From contig CAZHAK010000014.1 of the NCBI GenBank assembly GCA_964530625.1, positions 1 through 64,000 on the forward strand: a stretch of 64,000 nt of DNA. Reading direction: 5' to 3'. The translations under genes and the position numbers were made by a program. Below the pieces are notes generated by a model. The model made no database searches, was not told the DNA's origin, and saw only the letters and a list, made by a program, of their open reading frames with translations. This stretch comes from JABWCQ01 sp964530625. GTDB lineage: Bacteria > Electryoneota > RPQS01. Each line of letters begins with the position of its first letter. The first letter of the stretch is position 1. Below are positions 45,546 to 54,500 of this stretch, piece by piece.

Positions 45546-45559
45546 CTGATAATAATCAA
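45546..45559. promoter_or_regulatory. FNR/DNR-like box before the oxidoreductase operon
   Basis: CTGAT-AATA-ATCAA matches nine of ten bases of the FNR/CRP-family consensus TTGAT-N4-ATCAA, which is used by oxygen- and NO-sensing regulators of nitrogen-oxide respiration. It is 42 bp before the first start codon and abuts the hairpin at 45558. No good sigma-70 or sigma-54 promoter is visible between 45398 and 45545. Confidence 0.35.
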
Positions 45560-45586
45560 AGCGTTGCGTTAAGCGACGCTTTTTGC
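45558..45586 (+). terminator. Terminator or attenuator hairpin before the operon
   Basis: AAAGCGTTGC (45558-45567) pairs with GCGACGCTTT (45573-45582), one G-U, followed by Ts. It lies only 15 nt before the first gene, so it either ends the activator transcript or acts as an attenuator in the operon leader. Confidence 0.65.
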
Positions 45587-45600
45587 TTTGTGGAGATTAC

Positions 45601-47538
45601 ATGAACTTCTCGGACACTCCTCAGAACTCAAACTTCAATTTCGATTGGTGGCACGGACGAGACGGGCAGAATCTGGACTACCTGAAATCGAATTTCCCGT
45701 GCAGAGCAGCCTGTCCGGTCGGCACAAACGCGGGTGGTTACGTCAGCCTCATTGCCCAAGGGCTCTTTGAGGAAGCCTATCTGCTGGCGCGGAGTCCCAA
45801 TCCGCTGGCCTCAATCTGTGGGCGGGTGTGTGCGCATCCTTGCGAAGCGGCGTGTCGGCGCAAAGACATAGATCAGCCGATTGCCATTCGCGCCCTCAAA
45901 CGGTTCGTAACAGAGCGATTCGGGGTCGAAAGCGCGAGGAAGTTTGCGCAGATTGATCAATGTGTAGAGCGGCCTCGACCGCCGACCTCAAAACCGGGGC
46001 GAGTCGCCGTAATCGGCAGCGGTCCTGCCGGACTCGCCTGTGCGCATGACTTGGCCCTGATGGGTCACAAGGTGGAAGTCTTCGAGGCGGCTGCGGTTGC
46101 TGGCGGTATGATGCGACTCGGTATTCCCGAGTATCGCTTGCCTCGTGAACTGCTTCAGGCCGAAGTAGACTACATTCTGCATCTCGGTGTGACGTTCCAT
46201 TTCAGTTTCGAGATTGGCCGCGACGCGACTCTTGACGATCTCATGCGTCGGTTTGACGCCGTCTTCGTGGGAGCTGGCTGTCGAAAAGGCCGCGGCTTGG
46301 GAATTCCCGGTGTTGAGTTATCCGGCGTCCTGACTGCGGTTGACTTTCTGGTGCAAGCTAATCTCGGCATTCCTGCTGACATCGGGCAACGTGTAGTTGT
46401 CATTGGCGGCGGTAGTGTCGCCTACGACGCGGCCCGAAGCGCGCGCCGTTACGGGGGGACGTCACTGCCTGATGAGGAGCATCATAATCTGGCAGTGGAC
46501 GCAGCCACACTTGCCGCCAAAGTGCTGGGACGCAATGTCGCCATGATCGTCATGGAATCTCCCGAGGAGATGCCGGCGGATCCACAGGACATCAACGAGG
46601 GCGCCGAAGAGGGAGTCATGGTGTTGAATCGCCGGGGTCCCAATGCCATTCTCGGAAAGAACGGACGGGTTCAAGCATTACAGACACTCGACGTGCAGCA
46701 GGTCTTCGACGAACACAAACGATTCAATCCGGTGATGATTCCGGGCAGCGAGAAAGAGATCCCTTGCGATACAGTTATCCTGGCCGTCGGACAGGTGGCA
46801 GACCTATCTTTCCTCGGTGAAAATCACGGCATTGAGGTCACGCCGAGGCAGACGGTTGGCGTTGATCCTCGTACGCTGGCGACGTCGCGTCCGGGAGTGT
46901 TTGCGGGAGGAGACGTTGCCTTCGGGCCGCGGGTCGTAATTTCGGCGGTAGCGGACGGTCGGCTTGCGGCAAAATCCATTGATACTTACTTGACGGGCCG
47001 CACGGACGAACCGACTCCCATTCGGGTTAGGGTGTTTGATACGTTCGGTTATGATCATCCCTTCGCGCGTGGCGACTACGAAGCCATTTCGCGGCGCCCC
47101 GTGCCGAAAGCGCCGGTGCATCGCCGCACGATGGAAGAAGAAGTTGAACTAGCTCTGTCTGAGCGGGAAGCCCGAGTGGAAGGCCAGCGATGCTTACATT
47201 GCTGGGTGAATACCATTTTTGATTCCTCAGCCATGCACGGCGCTGAATGCATCCAGTGCGGCGGTTGTGTGGATGTTTGCCCGGAAGAGTGCATTGACCT
47301 CGTTTCGCTGCTCAAGCTTCGGCCCTCGGACAAACTTACTGCACCACTCAGGCTGCCTGACGGTACACCTCTCGAATTGCTGGAGTCCGAGTCCGGAGCC
47401 ATGCTACTGAAAGACGAAACGGCGTGCATTCGCTGCGGTCTCTGTGCTCGCAGATGTCCCGTTGGATTGATCACGATGCAGGCGTTTTATCGAGAAGGCG
47501 AATTCCCTATCATGTACATGGCCGAACATGTTTTGTGA
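45601..47538 (+). CDS. GltD-like FAD/iron-sulfur NAD(P)H oxidoreductase
   Basis: This 645-residue cytoplasmic-side protein resembles the small subunit of glutamate synthase. It has an N-terminal Fe-S domain (PCRAACPVGTNAG and ICGRVCAHPCEAAC), an FAD site (VAVIGSGPAGLACAHDLALMGHKVEVFEA), an NAD(P) site (VVVIGGGSVAYDAARSARRYGG), the closing FAD motif GVFAGGDVAFGP, and two C-terminal ferredoxin motifs (CIQCGGCVDVCPEEC and CIRCGLCARRCPVGL). It passes electrons between NAD(P)H and Fe-S carriers. No glutamate synthase large subunit is present; instead it leads an operon with a Rieske/cytochrome b complex, an arrangement known from anammox-type bc complexes. The ATG at 45601 has GGAG upstream; the in-frame TTG at 45583 would lie in the hairpin. 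Confidence 0.9.
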   Translation: MNFSDTPQNSNFNFDWWHGRDGQNLDYLKSNFPCRAACPVGTNAGGYVSLIAQGLFEEAYLLARSPNPLASICGRVCAHPCEAACRRKDIDQPIAIRALKRFVTERFGVESARKFAQIDQCVERPRPPTSKPGRVAVIGSGPAGLACAHDLALMGHKVEVFEAAAVAGGMMRLGIPEYRLPRELLQAEVDYILHLGVTFHFSFEIGRDATLDDLMRRFDAVFVGAGCRKGRGLGIPGVELSGVLTAVDFLVQANLGIPADIGQRVVVIGGGSVAYDAARSARRYGGTSLPDEEHHNLAVDAATLAAKVLGRNVAMIVMESPEEMPADPQDINEGAEEGVMVLNRRGPNAILGKNGRVQALQTLDVQQVFDEHKRFNPVMIPGSEKEIPCDTVILAVGQVADLSFLGENHGIEVTPRQTVGVDPRTLATSRPGVFAGGDVAFGPRVVISAVADGRLAAKSIDTYLTGRTDEPTPIRVRVFDTFGYDHPFARGDYEAISRRPVPKAPVHRRTMEEEVELALSEREARVEGQRCLHCWVNTIFDSSAMHGAECIQCGGCVDVCPEECIDLVSLLKLRPSDKLTAPLRLPDGTPLELLESESGAMLLKDETACIRCGLCARRCPVGLITMQAFYREGEFPIMYMAEHVL

Positions 47539-47568
47539 CGCGCAAACTATGCAGGAGGCAATCCATAC

Positions 47569-48063
47569 ATGCCGCTATTAGACGACATTGGTGTTCCACT
47601 CGATGAGCGGGAACTTAATCGAAGAAAATTCCTGAAACTGTTGAGCGGCATTGCGCTGACTCTGGCAGCTACGGGAACCGCGATTACGTCCGTGGAATAT
47701 CTCTCGCCCAACGTTTTGTTTGAGGACGAAACTCGTTTTCGCATTCGTCGCCCGGAAGAAATCGCGCTTGGAACCGTGGTCGCTCTTCCCAAACAAAAGG
47801 TCTATGTTGTGCGCAGCGAAAGGGGATTCATCGCGTTCACAACCGTCTGCACTCACTTAGGCTGCGTCACTCGCTATGAGCCGGAGAACAATCGTATTTT
47901 CTGCCCGTGTCACGGCAGTCAGTACACCACGGAAGGGATAGTCACCGGCGGACCGGCGCCTAAGCCGCTTCCCCGTCTTGAAATCGTATTGGAGAAAGGA
48001 TTTCTCGTTGTTAATACGCGCAAGATTGTCGGCCCCGACTATTTACTTGGTTACACGGCATGA
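47569..48063 (+). CDS. Rieske iron-sulfur protein of a bc-type complex
   Basis: This 164-residue protein has a Tat-like N-terminus (NRRKFLKLLSGIALTLAATGTAI) that also serves as membrane anchor. Its Rieske domain binds the [2Fe-2S] cluster through CTHLGC and CPCHGS. Ser and Tyr of the GSQY segment, which raise the potential in mitochondrial-type Rieske proteins, are present. It takes electrons from quinol at the Qo site and passes them to a c-type haem. AGGAGG precedes the ATG. Its stop overlaps the start of the cytochrome b gene by four bases. Confidence 0.93.
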   Translation: MPLLDDIGVPLDERELNRRKFLKLLSGIALTLAATGTAITSVEYLSPNVLFEDETRFRIRRPEEIALGTVVALPKQKVYVVRSERGFIAFTTVCTHLGCVTRYEPENNRIFCPCHGSQYTTEGIVTGGPAPKPLPRLEIVLEKGFLVVNTRKIVGPDYLLGYTA

Positions 48064-48884
48064 ACGCGCCATCCACTCGTCTCAGTCGGTTGAAAGACAT
48101 GCTGCTAAAAGGCAATGTCATGCGATCAATCGTTCGCCACGGGTTCACCGAGACCAATCGTAATCGCTCACTTGTCGTCTTTAACAACTTTTTCCTGCAT
48201 ATTCATCCGGTAAAAGTGCGACTGCGCGCAATCGCCTTCAAGAAGACCTATTATCTCGGCGGACTTTCTGCGGTCACGTCCATCGTGTTGACGGTCACCG
48301 GTTTGTTTCTCATGTTCTATTACAGGCCAGCTGTTCCGCAGGCGTATTACGACATGAAGGACATTGAATTTGTGGTTTCAGCCGGCATGTTCATCCGCAA
48401 TCTTCACCGCTGGGCCGCGCATGCCATGGTGGCGGTAGTCTTTGTGCACATGATTCGCGTTTTTTTTGCGGGAGCTTACCGGCCGCCGAGAGAATTCAAC
48501 TGGGTGATCGGAGTCCTGCTGTTCGTCGTCACCCTGCTGCTGTCGTATACAGGCTACCTATTGCCTTGGGATCAATTGGCTTACTGGGCTGTCACGGTCG
48601 GCACGAACATGGCTGATGCAACGCCCTTCATCGGTCCGCAAATCAAATTCCTCATGCTCGGCGGCAACGGCTTGGGAGAGAATGCGCTGATCCGGTTTTA
48701 TGTCATTCATTGTATCTTACTTCCTGGCGTGCTCTACATGTTGATTGCGGTGCACATCTGGCGGATTCGTAAAGACGGAGGAATTCACTTGCCGAAATTC
48801 GAGTCGAAATCCGGTCCCGAGGACCATCCTACCCCCGTTAACAAGCAGAAATCCGCGAACCGCAGCCAGATGGCGGACGTATGA
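48060..48884 (+). CDS. Cytochrome b6-like subunit (N-terminal half of cytochrome b)
   Basis: This 274-residue membrane protein has four main helices and the two haem-binding His pairs: LHRWAAHAMVAVVFVHMIR in helix B and FYVIHCILLPGVLYMLIAVHI in helix D. The motif GYLLPWDQLAYWAVTVGT between them is the family's Qo-side signature. It forms the quinol-oxidising core with the subunit IV-like protein that follows. The N-terminus has an extra 35-residue basic, soluble stretch. ATGA overlaps join it to both neighbours. Confidence 0.93.
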   Translation: MNAPSTRLSRLKDMLLKGNVMRSIVRHGFTETNRNRSLVVFNNFFLHIHPVKVRLRAIAFKKTYYLGGLSAVTSIVLTVTGLFLMFYYRPAVPQAYYDMKDIEFVVSAGMFIRNLHRWAAHAMVAVVFVHMIRVFFAGAYRPPREFNWVIGVLLFVVTLLLSYTGYLLPWDQLAYWAVTVGTNMADATPFIGPQIKFLMLGGNGLGENALIRFYVIHCILLPGVLYMLIAVHIWRIRKDGGIHLPKFESKSGPEDHPTPVNKQKSANRSQMADV

Positions 48885-49600
48885 CGGAGCGTAGCATCAC
48901 GTTCAAACCTACAGAGGGAAGCAACGCGCGGCAGGAACCCGTGCGGTTGCTCGTTGTGCAAGGCGAAGCACGCCCTGCGGTGGACGCGACGGATGAGCCG
49001 ATGGTGATGACCGTGCCGCACTTGCTCCTGCGTGAACTCATCACATTGGTTGCCGCATCGTTGGTGTTAGTGGTGCTGTCGCTGCTCTTTGACGCTCCAC
49101 TTGAAGAAATTGCGAGTTCCGAGAAGACGCCCAATCCTGCCAAGGCGCCGTGGTACTTTCTCGGTCTTCAGGAGTTACTGCACTACTATCCGCCGGTGAT
49201 CGCAGGCGTCGTCATACCCACCGCGGTGATCTTAGCGCTGGTTGTCATCCCGTATTTTGATGTCAATTTGCATCGCAGGCCCTTGTGGGAAGTCAATCGC
49301 GGTCGTCGTATGATCACATGGTGGTTGTCAATCGCGGGGCTTAGCGTGCTCTTCTTGGTCACGGGACAGCATGCAGTGTGGCCGCTGGCGGGTTGTGTCT
49401 GGTGCGTCGGCCTGCTGGCAACCTTGGGAGCGTATCCCGGGCAGTGGGGCCCCATTGGCGGATGGGCAAGCCAGAAGAGTGTCTCGTTCTGGATCTTCTT
49501 CTGGTTTTTGCTGGCTGTAACGGTCTTGACCATCATTGGAACGCTCTTTCGTGGACCCGGATGGAGCTTTACACTGCCGTGGCGGGACGGGATTTTCTAA
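48881..49600 (+). CDS. Subunit IV-like protein (C-terminal half of cytochrome b)
   Basis: This 239-residue membrane protein has about four helices. The Qo-site motif, PEWY in mitochondria, reads APWY here (NPAKAPWYFLGLQELLHYYPP), a form I associate with menaquinone-using split cytochromes b. It completes the cytochrome b fold with the preceding protein. The N-terminal 45 residues are soluble. It overlaps the next gene by one base (TAATG). Confidence 0.88.
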   Translation: MTERSITFKPTEGSNARQEPVRLLVVQGEARPAVDATDEPMVMTVPHLLLRELITLVAASLVLVVLSLLFDAPLEEIASSEKTPNPAKAPWYFLGLQELLHYYPPVIAGVVIPTAVILALVVIPYFDVNLHRRPLWEVNRGRRMITWWLSIAGLSVLFLVTGQHAVWPLAGCVWCVGLLATLGAYPGQWGPIGGWASQKSVSFWIFFWFLLAVTVLTIIGTLFRGPGWSFTLPWRDGIF

Positions 49601-51594
49601 TGCGGAATCGAAAAGTCATTCCTACTTCGCTCGCGCAAGGACGGATGCTGCGCATACTCGGTTGGCTGTCCGTCGTTTTTGTCGTCACGTTGGCAGTGGC
49701 TCCGGCAAAGAGCTTTTTCCGGCAATGGAGAGCACTCCAAAATGAGTACAACAATCTCTCTATAGCTGCCGGCGTATCGCCAATGGACGTTAAGGTGTAT
49801 CAGAAATGGGTCCAGAAACTCGATGTGGTTGATCGCTGCACATCGTGCCACGTCGGAATGGGCGCCACCGAGCCGATTCTGGGACACCGCTTATTCGCCG
49901 CGCATCCGCAGGGCCCGCATGACCCAAGCGAATTCGGCTGCACACCGTGCCACGGAGGACAGGGGCGAGGCACCACCATCGAGGCCGCACACGGTGTGGT
50001 TCCGCACTGGGAGAATCCCATGCTCGAGTTGCCATACATAGAGGCGGGATGCGGCAGCTGTCACGGATTCTTCCATACGCCCGCATACGACCAGGCTTTT
50101 TCGGGAGAAACTCTTTTCCGCCAATATGATTGCATTCGCTGCCATCTAATCAACGGAAAAGGCCGATTGGGAGGAGTGGATATATCCACAGTCGGTTACA
50201 GAGGATTTCGCAGTGATTGGCATGAACGCCATTTGCAGATTAAAGACAGTGTGAATGATTCCCCATGGGTGGAAAGCTACGGCACCATTCCGACTTCCAA
50301 TCTTTTGAATCTCAACGCGTATCTCAAGACGTTAGTCGGCGCGCCCAAGCTAATCAAAGCCCAATTTGCGGCGCAGCGCTTCGGCTGCCGCGGCTGTCAC
50401 ATGATTGATGGAGCGGGCGGCGAGGAAGGGCCTGATCTAACAAGTGTCGGCTTAAAGCCACTCGGGGATTTCCCCAGTGCCGGAGTTGTCGGGGACACCT
50501 TCAGCACACCTGCAAGTTGGCTGAAGCAGCACTTTCTCGATCCGTCAGGTGTCGTCGCCAACAGCACCATGCCGCGACAGGCGTTTTCTTCCGAGGACGT
50601 TGAGCTGTTGACGCTCTTCGCGCTCTCCAAGCGCTTGCAGGATGTGCCTCGACAGTATTGGACAAAGGATCGCATTCGCGCGACTTACATTGACAGCACG
50701 GGACGGCCCTTTGCCAGCGACGGAAAAACCTTATTTAGCGCTTTTTGCTCGGGTTGTCACGGCCCCAGCGGTGAGGGCCGGAGCTACGGCAACCGCCCGG
50801 CAGCCTTTCCAGCCATAGGCAATGCGGACTTCCTGACTATCGCGACGGATGAACAACTGTATAAAACCATTTTTGAAGGCCGCAGCGGACGCGGAATGCC
50901 GAGTTGGGGAACAAAAGAAGGCGGACTGCGGAGAGCCGAGATAGATTCAATCGTCGCGTTTCTCAGATCGCTGGCTCCGAGTCCGCCCGAGTTCTCGCAG
51001 GTTCAATCATCTGCGGCCGATATGAAACTCGGCGCGGAAATTTACCGGCGCGAGTGTGCGCTTTGCCACGGCGCGCGGGGCGAAGGAAGCGCGTTGGGTT
51101 CGCCGCTTGCCGCCTCGGATAATCCCAATGCGCGGAACACGAAATCGGCCTATCAATCAATCGCACATGGCGTCACGAACACTTCAATGGGAGCCTACTC
51201 CTATTTCTCCGCTCAGGAAACGAAATCGGTAATGAGTTTTATTCAATCATTTGCAATGACAGGCGCAACCCGTGACACCTGGACTGTAGCTGACGGAGAT
51301 GCCGTTCGCGGCGCACGAACTTTCACCCGCGTTTGCTCCGGCTGCCACGGCGAGCAGGGCAAGGGCAATACGGCTCCCGCCATCGGCAGTCCGACGTTTC
51401 TCTCCGCAGTGTCGGATCAGTTCATTCAGGCGACAATCGTGCGAGGACGTACCGGAACCGTCATGCAGCATTTCGGAAGTTCCAGTGTCGTGTTCGGACA
51501 GCTCGAACCGACGGATGTCCTCGATGTCACCGCATATCTCCGCAGTCTAACCCCAATTTTGGCCCAAACCCCCGACGGAGGCTCCGTACAATGA
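49600..51594 (+). CDS. Membrane-anchored octahaem cytochrome c
   Basis: This 664-residue protein has an N-terminal helix (about 16-36) and eight CXXCH haem motifs at residues 80, 114, 151, 178, 263, 383, 486 and 579. The first five lie in a multihaem region; the last three belong to separate small class I cytochrome domains (SAFCSGCHGPSGEG, RECALCHGARGEG, RVCSGCHGEQGKG). In place of a cytochrome c1/f it should take electrons from the Rieske protein and carry them through the periplasm, possibly directly to the gamma subunit of the following enzyme. ATG 49600 is chosen over the longer upstream frame because it overlaps the previous stop and gives a proper anchor. The stop overlaps the next ATG. 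Confidence 0.92.
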   Translation: MRNRKVIPTSLAQGRMLRILGWLSVVFVVTLAVAPAKSFFRQWRALQNEYNNLSIAAGVSPMDVKVYQKWVQKLDVVDRCTSCHVGMGATEPILGHRLFAAHPQGPHDPSEFGCTPCHGGQGRGTTIEAAHGVVPHWENPMLELPYIEAGCGSCHGFFHTPAYDQAFSGETLFRQYDCIRCHLINGKGRLGGVDISTVGYRGFRSDWHERHLQIKDSVNDSPWVESYGTIPTSNLLNLNAYLKTLVGAPKLIKAQFAAQRFGCRGCHMIDGAGGEEGPDLTSVGLKPLGDFPSAGVVGDTFSTPASWLKQHFLDPSGVVANSTMPRQAFSSEDVELLTLFALSKRLQDVPRQYWTKDRIRATYIDSTGRPFASDGKTLFSAFCSGCHGPSGEGRSYGNRPAAFPAIGNADFLTIATDEQLYKTIFEGRSGRGMPSWGTKEGGLRRAEIDSIVAFLRSLAPSPPEFSQVQSSAADMKLGAEIYRRECALCHGARGEGSALGSPLAASDNPNARNTKSAYQSIAHGVTNTSMGAYSYFSAQETKSVMSFIQSFAMTGATRDTWTVADGDAVRGARTFTRVCSGCHGEQGKGNTAPAIGSPTFLSAVSDQFIQATIVRGRTGTVMQHFGSSSVVFGQLEPTDVLDVTAYLRSLTPILAQTPDGGSVQ

Positions 51595-54500
51595 ACATGG
51601 ATGAGCCGAAAAAAGATCAAACTTTGGAAATCACACGTCGCGACTTCCTGAAAACCGCCGCCGGATTGGGATTCGGCGTGCTGGCGGCGCAGGCAGTCGG
51701 AGCTTTCGGCCTCGGCGCAGTGAATGTAACGAATCCGCTCGAAGTCTATCCGGAACGAGATTGGGAGAAGTCTTATCGGGATCTCTGGAAATACGACAGT
51801 TCCTTCGTCTTTCTGTGTGCGCCCAATGACACTCACAATTGCCTGTTGCGAGCCTATATCAAGAATGATGTCGTCGTGCGGATCGGGCCGACGTACGGGT
51901 ATGGAAAAGCAGAGGACGTCTATGGCAACAAGGCCTCACATCGTTGGGATCCTCGCTGTTGTCAGAAGGGATTGGCACTGACAAGACGCTTCTATGGAGA
52001 TCGGCGGATTCGCGGACCGATGGTGCGCAAGGGCTACAAGGAATGGGCTGACAAGGGATACCCGCGCAATCCACAAACCGGAAAGCCTCCGATTGAGTTC
52101 TTTAATCGCGGCAGTGACACGTGGGTGAGCGCATCGTGGGATGAAGCTGCCGCCATGGTCGCCGGAGCATGGATCAATATCGCGCAGACGTACAGCGGAC
52201 AGGAAGGCGCCCAAAAACTCAAGGCTCAGGGCTATGACGAAGGCATGATTGAGACCATGCACGAGGCAGGAACGCAAGCGCTGAAGTTTCGCGGTGGAAT
52301 GCCGCTGCTGGGGGCGCGGGTCTTTGCCGTGTCCCGGCTCTCCAATTCGCTGGCGCTGCTCGACAGCAAAATCCGCAACATTGGTCCCGACAAGGCTGTG
52401 GGCGCTCGTCATTGGGACAGCTACTCGTGGCACACGGACTTGCCGCCGGGGCATCCGATGGTGACAGGACAGCAGACGAGCGAGTTTGATCTTTACACGG
52501 TTGAAAACTCGGACATGGTCGTCTGTTGGGGCATGAACTGGATTTCCACGAAGATGCCTGATGCGCACTGGCTCACGGAAGCGAGGCTTAAAGGTACTAA
52601 AACCGTCATCATCGCCTGCGAGTATCAGTCCACTGCCAACAAAGGAGACGCCGTCGTGGTCGTCAGGCCCGGGACGACGCCGGCGCTGGCACTCGGACTG
52701 TCTCACGTCATTCTGAAAGAGAAACTCTACGATCAAAAATTCATCGAACGGCATACTGATCTGCCGCTGCTTGTGCGGCTCGACAATCTGAAATTACTGC
52801 ACCCAAGTGATCTGGACGCTACGTATCAGTCTGCAAAACTGTCCGACTCCACAACAGTACTTGAACCCGGCCAAGCCACCCCGCCACCTGCCAAGCAGCG
52901 GGGCCAAATTATCCCCAAAGCGCTACGCGAGAAATGGGGCGACAACATGGTCTGGGATACCCATAAAAACCGGGCGATTCCACTCACGCGTGATGACGTG
53001 GGCGACTTCTTCGACAAAAAAGCGATTAAGCCGGCGCTGGAGGGAACCTTCACGGTAACGCTTCACGACGGCAAGACTGTCGAAGTGCAACCCGTCTTCG
53101 CGCTGGTGCAAAATTACGTGATAGAAAACTTCACGCCTGAAGTAACATCGGAGATAACTTGGGCGCCGGAAGAAGCCATCGTTGATGTGGCTCGTGATAT
53201 CGCCGCGCGTCCGGGCAAGGTGCTCTTCGCGCTCGGAATGGGACCGAATCAGTTTTTTAACAACGACCTCAAAGACCGTGCGGTATTCTTGCTTGCATCG
53301 CTAACGGCGAATATTGGACAAACCGGAGGAAATGTCGGAAGCTACGCAGGGAACTACCGCACGGCGCTTTTCAACGGCTATCCGCAGTTCGTCATCGAAA
53401 ATCCGTTTGACATCGAACTGGATCCTGAAAAGCCCGCGCGCCCCAAATCATTGGGGAAATATGAATCCGCCCACTTCTACAATTACGGTGATCGCCCGTT
53501 GAAGACGGCCTCCCGAAATTTTACCGGAAAGTCGCACATGCCGACCCCTACAAAAAGCATGTGGCTCGCGAACTCAAACTCGATTCTCGGCAACGCCAAG
53601 TGGCATTACGACGTTACGCAAAACACCTTGCCGGGGATTGAGACGATTGTGATTTCCGATTGGTGGTGGACGGCCAGTTGCGAGTGGGCTGACGTCGTGT
53701 TTGCCGCGGATGCGTGGTTTGAGTTCAAAGTGCCGGACATGTGCGCATCCGTGACGAATCCATTTCTAACCGTCTTTCCGCGTACTCCAATTCCTCGCAC
53801 TTTTGATACGCGAGGGGATGCCGAGATTGCCGCGATTGTCAGCAAGCACATGGCGCGGCTCACGGGTGATTCACGCTTCGAAGATTTGTGGAAATTTGTC
53901 AATGAAGGACGATTCGACGTCTACCTGCAGCGCATCCTGGATGCGAGCACCAACGCGAGTGGTTATAAGTTTCTCGATCTGGAGGCCAAAGCCAAAGACG
54001 GTATTCCCGCAATCATGATGTCGCGCACCACCCCGCGGACGTCCGGCTGGGAACAAATCAACAAGTCTGTTCCGTTCCATACCCGCAGCGGACGGCTGGA
54101 ATTCTATCGCGATGAGCCGGAGTTTCTGGCCAACGGCGAAGCCATTCCTGTCCATCGAGAGCCGATTGACTCGACATTCTACGAACCCAATGTGATTGTA
54201 GCGGCGCCCAATGTCGTGATCAGACCTGACGGACCCGATCAGTGCGGCATCGCCGATGATGACTACTCCACAGAAATGCGGCAATTGCGCAATGTTGCTA
54301 AGCCATGGTCTGAAGTTTCCAAAACGCAGCACCCATTGGCAAAAGACGGCTACAAATTTGTGTTTCATACCCCGAAGTACCGCCATGGAGCGCACACGAC
54401 GCCGGTGGATTTGGAGTTCCTCGCCGTGTGGTTTGGGCCTTTCGGAGATCTTCATCGCCATGACAAGCGCACCCCGTATGTTAACGAAGGCTTCCTCGAT

